Source: Bradyrhizobium sp. 190 (lineage in GTDB: Bacteria; Pseudomonadota; Alphaproteobacteria; Rhizobiales; Xanthobacteraceae). Taken from it: a DNA stretch of 64,000 nucleotides. The notes under the pieces are model-generated. The model was not told the DNA's origin, did no database searches, and worked only from the letters and a program-made list of their open reading frames with translations. The position numbers were made by a program, and so were the translations under genes. The stretch lies in assembly GCF_023073415.1 (NCBI RefSeq), contig NZ_JADPJL010000012.1:694501-758500 (forward strand). Direction: 5' to 3'. This document shows positions 15,919 through 25,203 of the stretch, in pieces; positions within the stretch are counted from its first letter, which is position 1, and the number at the start of each line of letters is the position of its first letter.

Positions 15919-18060
15919 TTACGCCGGATCTGGCCGGGCGAGTAGGACGGCGAGAACCGCGGGCGACTTGAGCACCGCGAACTTCTCTCGCGCGCTGAGA
16001 AAGCCCGCCGCCTCCTCGAAGGTTTCAGCATCGTCGATTTTTGCGCGTGCAATCGCGAGATGCGGATCGACCTCGCCGCGCTTTCGTGGCCGTTGCCCGG
16101 AAAGATTGTTCAGATGCGCGTTGAGCAGCGCGGCATCGCGCCGTAATTCGTGCAGCGGGCAGGCGAGCGGCGAATGCGGCGCGCTGGCCAGTTCATTGGC
16201 CCTTGCCAGTACCGGTGGCGGCGCGGTCTGCTCCGGGGTTTTGAACAACCTGGACCTGCGGTTCGGGCCCGACGATGATGACAATATTGCGATCGGTATG
16301 GAAAGCAGCAGGCCGAGGATCACCGGCGTCATCCAGAGCAGCAATGGCAGCGAGACCGCATAGGCGGCGACCGCCATGGCGATCCCGACCAAAGTCGGCA
16401 CCGAATAGGTACTGACCGTGTCACGGTGCGAGACCGCGCCATCGTCGCGGCGCTGAACCTGCCAACCGGCATCGCGCCCGAACAGGATTTCACCGACGGC
16501 GGACGACTGGAAGATCATCATGACCGGTGCGGTCAGGCCCGAAAGAATGGTTTCGGCAATGATGCCGGCAAGCACGAGCAGACCGCCGCCGAATTTCCTC
16601 CGCATGTCGGCATCGGTCAGCAGCACGGCGAAGGCCAGCAGCTTCGGCGCGATCAGCATGCCCATCGTGCCTGCGAACACCCATGCCGCCAGGACCGGAT
16701 CCTGTGCCGGCCATTGCGGGAACAGCGAATATCCTTTCGGGAAATATTCGGGCCGGACGAACTGCGCCTGCAGCGAGACCAGGATTCCGAATACGAGAAA
16801 AATCAGCCAGAGCGGCGCGGTGAGGTACGATCCGATTCCCGTTAGCAGATGAAGCCGCGATACCCAGTGAAAGCCGCGGGTCGGCAGCAGCGCCAGATGC
16901 TGCAGATTGCCCTGGCACCAACGTCGGTCGCGGGCGGCGAAATCCGATAGCGTGGGCGGAGATTCCTCGTAGCTTCCGCGAAGCGTAGGCGCCATGTGGA
17001 TCGCCCAGCCGCCGCGCCGCATCAATGCCGCCTCGATGAAGTCGTGACTCATAATATGCCCGCCGAACGGCTTGCGTCCCCTGAGTTCGGGCAGCCCCGC
17101 ATATTGCGCAAAGGCGCGGACGCGAATGATGGCGTTGTGTCCCCAGTAGTTGCCTTCCGAGCCGTGCCACCACGCGATTCCCGCCGCCAGCATGGGTCCG
17201 TATAATCGCCCGGCGAATTGCTGCCAGCGCGCGAACAGCGATTTCGCATTGACGATGACAGGCAGGGTCTGAATCAGCGCAGCTTTCGGGTGCGTTTCCA
17301 TGGCGGCTACGAGGCGAATGATGCTGTCGCCGGTCATCAGACTGTCGGCGTCCAGAATCAGCATGCACTCATATTTGGAGCCGAACCGCCGGACCCACTC
17401 CTCGATATTGCCCGACTTGCGCGCGGTGTTCTCGGGGCGGTGGCGATAGAAGATCGCGGCCGCGCTGCCGACGTCCTGTCGCAGCTTCAGAAAGCATTTT
17501 TCCTCGGCGATCCAGGTCGCGGGATCGGTGGTGTCGCTCAGCACGTACCAGTCGAACCGCGCGCGGTGTCCGGTCTCCTCGACCGATTCATAAGTTGCGC
17601 GCAATCTCGCCAGCACACGATAAGGGTCCTCGTTGTAGGTCGGCAGCAGCATCGCGGTGCGGCTGTAGATCGCGGGCAGGGGAGCCTTGGGGTCGATGCC
17701 GAGCTCATCCTTCTTCCTGGTTAGCAGGACGAAGAAACCGGCAAGCGCCGACATGAAGGAGAAGGCGATCCATGCAAACAGCAGCACGAACAGCACGAGG
17801 ATGATCGACTCCAGGACCGTGACACCGCCGACCTGAAGCACTCGGTACATCTCATAACAGCCCGCCGCGGTCAGGATCGCAGTGCCGGTTAGCACGAAGG
17901 CGCGGCGGACCCACAGCGGCGCAAAGTTGGGCGCCGGTGGCGGCTCGAATCGCCGCAACGCCTGCACCGCCATATCCGTTGGCGATTCCGGGGGAAGGAA
18001 ATCGTTCAGCGGAATATCGGCAGCGCCGGTCGTTCCGCGGGCTTTCGCTACGGTGTCCAT
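15919..18060 (-). CDS. opgH: Glucans biosynthesis glucosyltransferase H
   Basis: A 713-residue inner-membrane family 2 glycosyltransferase that builds the linear beta-1,2-glucan backbone of osmoregulated periplasmic glucans. Two N-terminal membrane helices (about 55-75 and 85-110) precede the cytoplasmic catalytic domain with LLPTYNEDP, YVLSDTTD, LDADSLMTG and the acceptor motif RDRRWCQGNLQH; several further helices follow (about 400-580). The start ATG 18060 lies inside the end of opgG, a 13-bp overlap that implies translational coupling. It lacks the very long N-terminal region of the E. coli protein. Confidence 0.93.
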   Translation of the reverse strand: MDTVAKARGTTGAADIPLNDFLPPESPTDMAVQALRRFEPPPAPNFAPLWVRRAFVLTGTAILTAAGCYEMYRVLQVGGVTVLESIILVLFVLLFAWIAFSFMSALAGFFVLLTRKKDELGIDPKAPLPAIYSRTAMLLPTYNEDPYRVLARLRATYESVEETGHRARFDWYVLSDTTDPATWIAEEKCFLKLRQDVGSAAAIFYRHRPENTARKSGNIEEWVRRFGSKYECMLILDADSLMTGDSIIRLVAAMETHPKAALIQTLPVIVNAKSLFARWQQFAGRLYGPMLAAGIAWWHGSEGNYWGHNAIIRVRAFAQYAGLPELRGRKPFGGHIMSHDFIEAALMRRGGWAIHMAPTLRGSYEESPPTLSDFAARDRRWCQGNLQHLALLPTRGFHWVSRLHLLTGIGSYLTAPLWLIFLVFGILVSLQAQFVRPEYFPKGYSLFPQWPAQDPVLAAWVFAGTMGMLIAPKLLAFAVLLTDADMRRKFGGGLLVLAGIIAETILSGLTAPVMMIFQSSAVGEILFGRDAGWQVQRRDDGAVSHRDTVSTYSVPTLVGIAMAVAAYAVSLPLLLWMTPVILGLLLSIPIAILSSSSGPNRRSRLFKTPEQTAPPPVLARANELASAPHSPLACPLHELRRDAALLNAHLNNLSGQRPRKRGEVDPHLAIARAKIDDAETFEEAAGFLSAREKFAVLKSPAVLAVLLARPDPA

Positions 18061-19556
18061 CGATAAACCCAGACCTCCGATACCGGCTCGCTCTCCTGCA
18101 TGAGCGATGCGCGGATTTCGACGGGGGTCTTTTCCTTCAACAGCTCGAAGCTCAATCGCCAGCCGCCGGTCGCCGGGTTTGGCTGGGTGACGATGTTCTG
18201 GATCTTTGCCTTCTCGGCCGTCACAACGCCGCGCAGAATTTTCGGATCTACCGATTTTAGCCTCTCGCCGGTCACGTCGAGCACGAAGATCGTGGCGTTG
18301 TCGCCTCTTGCGCCGACTCCGGTACGGGAAAATCGCGCGAGCGAAGTGGGCTTCGGCGTATCCGGTCCCCAGTGCAAACGATAGGTGTAGGTGTGCTCGC
18401 CCTTGGCGGCCAAGGCGGCCTTGGGAAGCCAGAACGAGGCAATGTTGTCGTGAATCTCTTCCTTGGTGGGGATTTCGAGCAGCTTCACCGCGCCTTCGCC
18501 CCAATCGCCGATCGGCTCCGCCCACAGGCTCGGCCGGCGCTCGAAATTCGATTCCAGGTCCTGGTAGGCGGCAAAATCCTTCTGACGCTGCATCAGGCCG
18601 AAGCCCCGCGGGTTGAGATCGGCAAACGAGGATACTTGCAGATCCGTCGGATTATGCAGCGGCCGCCAAAGCTCCTCGCCGCGGCCGTTGAAGATCGTAA
18701 GCCCATCCGAATCATGGACCGAGGGACGGAAGTCCTCGACGTCCTTGCGGTCGTTCGGTCCGAAGAAGAACATGCTGGTCATCGGGGCCAGGCCGGCATG
18801 AGTGAGATCCACGCGCGGATAGATCGCCATCTCGACATCGAACACGGTGGTGTCGCCGGGCCGAATGGTGAAACGATAAGCCGCGGCCGCGCTCTCGCTG
18901 TCGAGCAGCGCATGCACGACGATGGAATTGGCGCCTGCTGCCGGCTTCTCGATCCAGAACGTCTTGAAGAACGGAAATTCTTCGCCCTTGGCTTCGCCGG
19001 TGTTGATCGAGAGGCCACGTGCCGAGAGTCCGTAGAGTTGGCCCTTGGCCACGGCGCGGAAATAGCTCGCGCCGAGAAACACGCAGACTTCGTCATAATA
19101 GTCGGGCTTGTTGATCGGCGCATGCAGCCGAAAGCCGGCAAAGCCGAGGTCTACGGCCGGGCCCGGCGGCGTCGTATCACCAAACGAAAACAGGTCGGGC
19201 TGGTAGGCGATTTTTGATGCCTGCCCGTCCTTCACTTCGAAGATGTCGACCCGGTTCTTGTAGAAGAACCCCCGATGGAAGAACTGCGCCTCGAAGGGAA
19301 GTTTTTCGCCGCGCCAGAGCGCGCGCTCGGGCAAGAAGCGGATCGCCCGATAATGGTCGTAATCGATGTTAGCGAGATTGTCGGGCAGCTTCTCGCTCGG
19401 AGCCTTGTACGGCTTGCTTGCGAGGTCGCGCGCTATTTGCCGCACGATGGATCGGTCGAATGGCGCCGGCTGGGCACGGGCGAGGGACAAAAGCCCCGGC
19501 GCCACCCCAGATACCAACGGCAACGCGGAAGCAGCGAGGAAATCCCTGCGATTCAC
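18048..19556 (-). CDS. opgG: Glucans biosynthesis protein G
   Basis: A 502-residue periplasmic protein needed with OpgH for periplasmic glucan synthesis. The N terminus NRRDFLAASALPLVSG is a twin-arginine signal, cut near ARA-QPAPF. The MdoG/OpgG family fold is shown by DYDHYRAIRFLPERALW, KLPFEAQFFHRGFFY and RPSLWAEPIGDWGEGAV. Start codon is GTG 19556. Gene order opgG-opgH with a 13-bp overlap matches the Gammaproteobacterial operon. Bradyrhizobia also make cyclic beta-1,3/1,6 glucans by a different system, so this would be a second glucan type. Confidence 0.93.
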   Translation of the reverse strand: MNRRDFLAASALPLVSGVAPGLLSLARAQPAPFDRSIVRQIARDLASKPYKAPSEKLPDNLANIDYDHYRAIRFLPERALWRGEKLPFEAQFFHRGFFYKNRVDIFEVKDGQASKIAYQPDLFSFGDTTPPGPAVDLGFAGFRLHAPINKPDYYDEVCVFLGASYFRAVAKGQLYGLSARGLSINTGEAKGEEFPFFKTFWIEKPAAGANSIVVHALLDSESAAAAYRFTIRPGDTTVFDVEMAIYPRVDLTHAGLAPMTSMFFFGPNDRKDVEDFRPSVHDSDGLTIFNGRGEELWRPLHNPTDLQVSSFADLNPRGFGLMQRQKDFAAYQDLESNFERRPSLWAEPIGDWGEGAVKLLEIPTKEEIHDNIASFWLPKAALAAKGEHTYTYRLHWGPDTPKPTSLARFSRTGVGARGDNATIFVLDVTGERLKSVDPKILRGVVTAEKAKIQNIVTQPNPATGGWRLSFELLKEKTPVEIRASLMQESEPVSEVWVYRWTP

Positions 19557-19678
19557 GAAACAACCTCGCGGTTACTAACGGCGACCCTCGGCAACGCAGT
19601 GCACGCGCGGCAGTTCCGCGCTTCGGAACAGACCTGCCGGTTTTTCCCGATGCCTAAAATCCGGTCAGGCGGGCCGTG

Positions 19679-20146
19679 CTAGCTTCGCAGCGTGTTGCTT
19701 ATCCGCGTAACCACACTGTCCCACTGGCGCTTTTCCGCGGCGGGATAGTTGATCAGTACGCAGTTCATGGTGCCGTTGGCACGGTTGCAGCGATTGTACC
19801 AGATCCGGTCTTTGCGAATGCTGGACACGACAAAGAAATCAGACGTGATCCGCTTGTAGATGATGCCGGCAGGCGGCCGCTGCTTGGCCAGGAACGTGGC
19901 CGGCGAATCGTTCTCGGGATTGGGAACGGACTGCACCGTCAGGTCGGCGCGGCGGTCTTCTGTGAAAAACCGTCGCCCGGTTCCACCCTCGGGCGGTCCG
20001 GCGTCGCTGGTGAAGATCGAGACCGGCATGTCGACGCTGGTCCCGGAACTCGGGATCTCATACCGCCGCCATTCGGCGTCGCCGGCAAAGGCAAGCGCGG
20101 GAGCGAAGATCAAAATGCTGACGATGAACAAGCGCGGCGTACGCAT
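19679..20146 (-). CDS. Exported protein of unknown function
   Basis: A 155-residue protein with a clear signal peptide (RLFIVSILIFAPALAFA-GDA). The mature part of about 135 residues begins EWRRYEIPSSGTSVDMPVS, a pattern seen in small secreted or periplasmic proteins of rhizobia, and contains two cysteines (NRCNRANGTMNC) that could form a disulfide. No catalytic motif is recognised. It lies 122 bp upstream of opgG on the same strand, so joint transcription is possible, but nothing ties it to glucan synthesis. Confidence 0.75.
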   Translation of the reverse strand: MRTPRLFIVSILIFAPALAFAGDAEWRRYEIPSSGTSVDMPVSIFTSDAGPPEGGTGRRFFTEDRRADLTVQSVPNPENDSPATFLAKQRPPAGIIYKRITSDFFVVSSIRKDRIWYNRCNRANGTMNCVLINYPAAEKRQWDSVVTRISNTLRS

Positions 20147-20212
20147 GGAACGATCTCCGGTTCGATTCGAGATAATCGAATCGATCGAGGTTCGTTCCAG
20201 CTCCGGACATTT

Positions 20213-21925
20213 CTAGGGCGCAGCCTCGCCCGCGATATGTTTCCCCGCGATGTAGCCGAATGTCAGCGCGGGCCCGAGCGTGATGCCGGCGCCGGGATAG
20301 TTGCCGCCCATGATGCTCGCCATGTCGTTGCCGGCGGCATAAAGGCCTGCGATCGGCTGGCCGTGTTCGTCCAGCGCACGGGCGTGTGCGTCGGTCCTGA
20401 TGCCGGCATAGGTGCCGAGATCGCCGATCACCATCTTGATCGCATAAAACGGTCCGTCCTTGATCGGCGCGACGCAGGGGTTCGGGCCGTGCAGCGCATC
20501 GCCCTGGTAGCGGTTATAGGCGCGCGAGCCCTTGCCGAAGGCGGGATCGCGGCCTTCCGCGGCGGATGCGTTGAACTCGGCGATCGTCGCCTCGAGCCCT
20601 TGTCGATCGATGCCGGTGCGGTCGGCGAGTTCGGCGAGCGTCGTACCGCGCTTGAGATAGCCGGTCGCGAGATGATGGCGCAGCGGCATCGGAAACGGCG
20701 GCACGCATCCAAGGCCATATTTTCGCAGCGCGCGGTGATCGCACAGGAGAAACGCCGTGATCTCCTCGCCGGGCTTGGCCGCCTTCACCATCGCCTGCAC
20801 GAAGTCGTGGTACGAATTGCCCTCATTGGCGAAGCGCCTGCCATCGCGCATTACGGCGATGACGCCGGGTTTGGCGCGGTCGATGAAATGCGGCATCACG
20901 CCCTTGCTGCCGTCCTTGCGCTCGGTGATCGAGACCGGCACCCAGGCCGCCGCGTTCGGCAAATTGTCCTCGATGCGGCCGCCGGCAGTCTCCGCCAACC
21001 GCAATCCATCGCCGGTATTGCCGGGCGGGCCGGGCGAGAAATGTTCGGTGCCCTCGGGGGCATGCGGGAATTTCACCTTGCGCCTTGCGACATCATGCGG
21101 AAAGCCGCCGCACGCCAGCACGACGCCACGCTTTGCATTGACGCGGACCAGCTTTCCATGGCGTTCGACGACCGCGCCGCGCACCGCGCCGTCCTCGACG
21201 ATCAGTTCGTGCACCGGCGACGACAGCCACAGCGGTATCTTCAGGTCGAACGCCGATTTGGCGAGGCGGCCTGCGAGCGCATTGCCGTTGGTCAGCGTCA
21301 TGCCGCGGCCGTGGCGCAGCACGTCCATCGCATGCTTCGACAGGCGCTTCGTCACATAGATCGCCGAGGTGAGCGATTTGGTCGCGCGCATGAAGTGGAC
21401 GATGTCCTTGCCCGATCCCAGCATCATGCCGAACACCGTGAGTTCGGGGAGGGGATTGCCGAGGGTCTTGACGTGCTCGCCCAGTTCGCGGCCGTCGAAC
21501 GGTCGCGTCACCATCGAGCGGCCACCCTGCGTCCCGCCGGGCGCTTCCGCATGATAATCCGGAAAGGTCAGCGGCATGTCGAAGCGCACCGCCGTCTTGC
21601 TGGTGAAAAAATCCACCGCTTCGGGACCGGCGGAGAGAAACGCATCGACGCGCGCAGCATCGAAACTGTTGCCGGCCTCATGCCGCAGATAGGTCCGCGC
21701 CTGGTCGGGCGCTTCGACAATGCCCCAGTCTCGCGCCAGCGAGGTGCCGGGAATCCAGAGCCAGCCGCCGGAGCGGGCTGTGGTGCCGCCGAAGCGCGGT
21801 TCCTTCTCGACGATCAAAACATTGAGTCCGTGATGCCCCGCGGTGACCGCCGCCGACATCCCGGCGCAGCCGGAGCCCACCACCAGCACGTCGCATTCGT
21901 AGGTTTCTTGTTCGTTGCCCGCCAC
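20213..21925 (-). CDS. FAD-dependent oxidoreductase (fumarate reductase / 3-ketosteroid dehydrogenase-like flavoprotein)
   Basis: A 570-residue flavoprotein. N-terminal FAD fold CDVLVVGSGCAGMSAAVTAG (residues 11-30), IVEKEPRFGGTTARSGGWLW, and the C-terminal GLYAAGNDMASIMGGNYPG followed by GITLGPALTFGYIAGKHI place it in the FAD_binding_2 group with 3-ketosteroid dehydrogenases and soluble fumarate reductase-like enzymes. A substrate of steroid or alicyclic enone type is possible but not shown. Start is GTG 21925 with GAGG 8 nt upstream. It stands alone on the minus strand before a repeat element. Confidence 0.85.
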   Translation of the reverse strand: MAGNEQETYECDVLVVGSGCAGMSAAVTAGHHGLNVLIVEKEPRFGGTTARSGGWLWIPGTSLARDWGIVEAPDQARTYLRHEAGNSFDAARVDAFLSAGPEAVDFFTSKTAVRFDMPLTFPDYHAEAPGGTQGGRSMVTRPFDGRELGEHVKTLGNPLPELTVFGMMLGSGKDIVHFMRATKSLTSAIYVTKRLSKHAMDVLRHGRGMTLTNGNALAGRLAKSAFDLKIPLWLSSPVHELIVEDGAVRGAVVERHGKLVRVNAKRGVVLACGGFPHDVARRKVKFPHAPEGTEHFSPGPPGNTGDGLRLAETAGGRIEDNLPNAAAWVPVSITERKDGSKGVMPHFIDRAKPGVIAVMRDGRRFANEGNSYHDFVQAMVKAAKPGEEITAFLLCDHRALRKYGLGCVPPFPMPLRHHLATGYLKRGTTLAELADRTGIDRQGLEATIAEFNASAAEGRDPAFGKGSRAYNRYQGDALHGPNPCVAPIKDGPFYAIKMVIGDLGTYAGIRTDAHARALDEHGQPIAGLYAAGNDMASIMGGNYPGAGITLGPALTFGYIAGKHIAGEAAP

Positions 21926-22000
21926 GCGATCCGCCTCGTTCTCTTCCCTTGGGTGGTCATTTGGATGGGGATTGAATTATCTGTCAATCGCGCTGCTGCT

Positions 22001-22140
22001 TCCCTTCTCCCCTTGTGGGAGAAGGTGCCTTGCCGAAGGCAAGGCGGATGAGGGGTTCTCTCCGCGGAGACAGACCCCTCATCCGTCTCGCTGCCGCTGC
22101 GCGTCCGCGATCCACCTTCTCCCACAAGGGGAGAAGGGAA
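22001..22140. repeat. 140-bp palindromic repeat, copy 1
   Basis: Starts TCCCTTCTCCCCTTGTGGGA and ends with its complement (CCACAAGGGGAGAAGGGAA), with a second inner inverted pair (GGATGAGGGGT / ACCCCTCATCC). It is almost identical to 22725-22864, and the similarity extends upstream into TCTGTCAATCG. This is a non-coding interspersed repeat common in Bradyrhizobium intergenic DNA. Confidence 0.9.
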
Positions 22141-22152
22141 GGGCGGGCTGCC

Positions 22153-22644
22153 TCAATTCCCCGTCTCGAACGAGCAACTGGCGCCGCCGCCCGCCTTCTG
22201 CCTGATCTCCGCAGGGTCGAGCGTGCAGTTGAGCTTCGAGAGGCTTTCGAACACCGATCCGGCGGCACCGTCAGGCGGCACGCCGGCCATGGCTTCGGTC
22301 GCAAAGATTTCGCTTGCTCACCGGCCGGTGATGGTTTGCTTGTTGCCCTTGAACGTCAGTTCGCAGGAGCGCGCGGTGATGTCGACATTGCTGACCCGGC
22401 AAACGATCTTGTCCGCGGTGACCGAAATCTTCTTGGCGTAGCGCACGCCGCTCTGTCCGACGAAAAATGCCGAGACGGCTTCCCGCTCATCCGCGGTCAG
22501 CAGCGGGGAATACAGTGCCACGACGCCTGCGAGCGCCAGCGCCGCCGGTCCGTTGGCGGTTGCCGAGGCGGCCGATGCGGTGGATGCAGTTGCCGTGAGA
22601 AGCGAGATGGCGAGAACGGCCAGCCTGCCGGATTTCATTTTCAT
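22153..22644 (-). pseudogene. Small exported protein gene interrupted by an in-frame TGA
   Basis: From ATG 22644 a signal peptide (MKMKSGRLAVLAISLL to TASA) leads into 108 codons ending KGNKQTITGR, where TGA at 22318-22320 stops translation. The same frame then continues without interruption for 54 codons (ASEIFATEAMAGVPPDG, KLNCTLDPAEIRQKAGGG) to a normal TGA at 22153-22155. The second part has compatible composition, cysteines and a natural ending, so the gene was probably 163 codons and carries a nonsense mutation (or a sequencing error). No selenocysteine context is expected. Function unknown. It is flanked on both sides by copies of the 140-bp palindromic repeat. Confidence 0.65.
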
Positions 22645-22724
22645 TTCATCCCCCAAATTGACGCGCGCGCGTTGCGCGAACATTTGGAGGAGGTTCGATT
22701 TGTCTGTCAATCGAGCTGGCTTCC

Positions 22725-22864
22725 TCCCTTCTCCCCTTGTGGGAGAAGGTGCCTTGCCGAAGGCAAGGCGGATGAGGGGTTCTCTCCGCGCAGACAGACC
22801 CCTCATCCGTCTCGCTGCCGCTTCGCGTCAGCGATCCACCTTCTCCCACAAGGGGAGAAGGGAG
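22725..22864. repeat. 140-bp palindromic repeat, copy 2
   Basis: Near-identical to 22001-22140, in the same orientation, differing at a handful of positions (for example CCGCGCAGACAGA against CCGCGGAGACAGA). The two copies bracket the broken exported-protein gene. Confidence 0.9.
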
Positions 22865-22986
22865 CGCGCCGTGCATTCAGGGCAGGGCGGCCCCCCACAG
22901 TAAAGCGCTTGCGCCGCTTTGCTATCAGCGGCACATTTGCAAGCGCGACGCCAAGATCGCCGAGACGAAAAGCCTGAGGAAGCTCC

Positions 22987-24048
22987 ATGGCGGCCACGCG
23001 GATCGACTGTGATATTCATCCCGCCGTGGGCGGAACCCGCACCACGCTGCTGCCCTATCTCGACGACCATTGGAAAGAGCAGGTGGTCAGCCGCGCCATC
23101 GATGGCCTCGACCTTAACTCGTATCCCCCCAACATGCCGTTCTCGGGCCGCGCCGATTGGCGCCCGGCCAATGGCAAGCCGGGCTGCGAACTCGCGATGG
23201 TGCAGCGCGGCGCGTTCGACCAACTCGGTTCGAGTCATGCGATCTGCAACGTCGTCTACGGCGCGCAGGCGGTGTTCGATCCCTACATGGCGGCCGGCTT
23301 CTGCAAGGCGATCAACGACTGGATCGCCGCCGAATGGCTTTCGAAGGACCCGCGGCTGAGCGCGTCGATCGTCGTGCCGATGCAGGCGCCTGATCTGGCG
23401 GTGGAGGAAATCGAGCGCAGAGCCAGCGACAACCGCTTCGTCTCCGTGCTGGTGCTGGCGCAGGGCGAGACGCTGCTCGGACGCCGACATCACTGGCCGG
23501 TCTGGCAAGCGGCCGCGAAGCATAAGCTCCCGGTCGCGATCCATGCCGGCAGCGCCTACCGCACCGCGCCGAGTTCGATCGGCTGGCCGTCTTATCGCTA
23601 CGAATATTATCTCGCCGAAGCGCAGGCGTTTCAGGCCCAGATATTGAGCCTGATCTATGAAGGTGTGTTCGGCAAATTTCCTGATCTCAAGGTCGTGCTG
23701 ATGGAGTCAGGCGTGAGTTGGCTGCCGGCATTCATGTGGCGCGCCAACAAGACCTGGCGCGGCGTGCGCGTCGAGGTGCCGTGGGTCGAACGCGAGCCGG
23801 CGTCGATCATCCGCGATCATATCCGCGTCACCATGCAGCCGTTCGACGGTCCGCCGGATGCCGCAGGTGTCGCCGATGTCATCGAGCAGATCGGCTCCGA
23901 CAAAATGTTCCTGTTCGCGTCCGACTATCCGCACTGGCAGTTCGACGGCGACGATCCGATGCCGCCGCATCTGCCTGATAGTATCGTGTCGCGCATGTGC
24001 GCCGACAACCCGTTAGAGACCTTTCCGCGGCTGAAGCTCGCCGCATAG
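22987..24048 (+). CDS. Amidohydrolase-2 family metal-dependent hydrolase/decarboxylase (first of a pair)
   Basis: A 353-residue TIM-barrel protein of the Amidohydro_2 (ACMSD/gamma-resorcylate decarboxylase-like) family. Metal ligands: DCDIHP at residues 8-13, the histidine in VAIHAGSAYR (about 185) and the Asp/His of FASDYPHWQFDG (about 310). These enzymes hydrolyse or decarboxylate aromatic or lactone substrates. ATG 22987 has GAGGAAG upstream. It is 25 bp from a paralogue and then a Rieske protein gene on the same strand, which makes an operon likely. The motif reads D-x-H as in decarboxylating members, but substrate is unknown. Confidence 0.85.
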   Translation: MAATRIDCDIHPAVGGTRTTLLPYLDDHWKEQVVSRAIDGLDLNSYPPNMPFSGRADWRPANGKPGCELAMVQRGAFDQLGSSHAICNVVYGAQAVFDPYMAAGFCKAINDWIAAEWLSKDPRLSASIVVPMQAPDLAVEEIERRASDNRFVSVLVLAQGETLLGRRHHWPVWQAAAKHKLPVAIHAGSAYRTAPSSIGWPSYRYEYYLAEAQAFQAQILSLIYEGVFGKFPDLKVVLMESGVSWLPAFMWRANKTWRGVRVEVPWVEREPASIIRDHIRVTMQPFDGPPDAAGVADVIEQIGSDKMFLFASDYPHWQFDGDDPMPPHLPDSIVSRMCADNPLETFPRLKLAA

Positions 24049-24073
24049 AATTCGAATACCGAAGGAGGATCGC

Positions 24074-25186
24074 ATGAGTGACGTCATCGACCGCCCCATC
24101 CTCGCCGAGGAAGAAGCCGCCAAGAGCCGGCTGCGCATCATCGATTGCGACGTGCATCCGAGCGTCCATGCGCACACCGACCTCGATCAGTTCCTGCCGA
24201 AGCGCTGGCAGGAGCACTTGCGCACCTACGGCAGCCATCTGCGCACGCCCTATATCGGCACCACGCCCTATCCGCGCTCCTCGCCGCTGATCGCACGCCG
24301 CGACGCCTGGCCGCCGACCGGCGGACCGCCTGGTTCGGATCTCGATTTCATGCGTAAGCAGCATCTCGATCCGCTCGATATCGAGTTCGGCATTTTGCAG
24401 GTGCTCGATCTCTTCATCTTCTCCCAGCAGAACCTCGAATTCGGCGCCGCGATCCAGCGCGCCATCAACGACTGGCAGCTCGCGTTCTGGTCCGACCGCG
24501 ATCCGCGGCTGAAAGCCTCGATCCTTGCCGGTCAGGACGATACGCAGTTCGCGATCGCCGAGATCGAACGCTGCGCCAAGGTCGGCCGCTATGTGCAGAT
24601 CAACGTCTGCCCGCGCGCCAACGAACCGCTCGGGCGGCGGCGTTACTGGCCGATCTATGAGCGCGCGCAGGAGCTCGGCCTGCCGCTCGGCATTCACGTC
24701 GGCGGCTATGGCGGGCATGCGCCGACCGGCGGCGGCTGGCCGTCTTATTATGTCGAGGAGCATCAGTCGAACGCGCACACCATGGCGGCGCAGCTTACGA
24801 GCCTCGTGCTCGAAGGCGTGCCGGAGCGCTTCCCGAATCTCAAGATCGTGTTCATCGAAGGCGGCTTTGGCTGGATCCCGTCGGCGACCTGGCGGATGGA
24901 TAGGCATTTCGAAGCCTTCCGCAGCGAGGTGCCGCATCTCAAGCGTCGGCCTTCGGAGTATGTGAAGGAGCATTTCTGGTTCACGACGCAGCCGATCGAC
25001 GAGCCCGATGAGGCAAAGCATCTGCGCTCGCTGATCGAATGGGTCGGCGCCGATCGCCTGCTGTTCTCGTCGGATTATCCGCATTGGGATTTCGACGATC
25101 CGCGCTTCGCCTTCAAGACGCCGCTCACCGAGGCCGAGCGCCGGAAAATCTTCAACGGCAACGCCCGCGCGCTCTACAAGCTCTGA
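24074..25186 (+). CDS. Amidohydrolase-2 family metal-dependent hydrolase/decarboxylase (second of a pair)
   Basis: A 370-residue paralogue of the preceding gene with the same ligand pattern: IIDCDVHPSV (about residue 25), LGIHVGGYGG (about 212) and LFSSDYPHWDFDD (about 332). An N-terminal extension of some 18 residues differs from the first copy. AAGGAGGAT before ATG 24074 is a strong ribosome site. The two proteins may form a heteromer or act on successive intermediates; which one, if either, is catalytic as a decarboxylase cannot be read from sequence. The C-terminal RRKIFNGNARALYKL is family-typical. Confidence 0.85.
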   Translation: MSDVIDRPILAEEEAAKSRLRIIDCDVHPSVHAHTDLDQFLPKRWQEHLRTYGSHLRTPYIGTTPYPRSSPLIARRDAWPPTGGPPGSDLDFMRKQHLDPLDIEFGILQVLDLFIFSQQNLEFGAAIQRAINDWQLAFWSDRDPRLKASILAGQDDTQFAIAEIERCAKVGRYVQINVCPRANEPLGRRRYWPIYERAQELGLPLGIHVGGYGGHAPTGGGWPSYYVEEHQSNAHTMAAQLTSLVLEGVPERFPNLKIVFIEGGFGWIPSATWRMDRHFEAFRSEVPHLKRRPSEYVKEHFWFTTQPIDEPDEAKHLRSLIEWVGADRLLFSSDYPHWDFDDPRFAFKTPLTEAERRKIFNGNARALYKL

Positions 25187-25203
25187 GCGACGACAAGGAC
25201 AAC

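Noticed and set aside
19676..22051. A 791-codon open frame on the plus strand
   Set aside because: It runs opposite to the exported protein at 19679 and the FAD oxidoreductase at 20213, which have clear motifs. Long antisense frames are expected in GC-rich DNA, and its product shows no domain.
22318..22320. TGA as a selenocysteine codon
   Set aside because: No selenoprotein family resembles this protein, no SECIS-like hairpin is apparent after the TGA and no sel genes are seen. A nonsense mutation is simpler.
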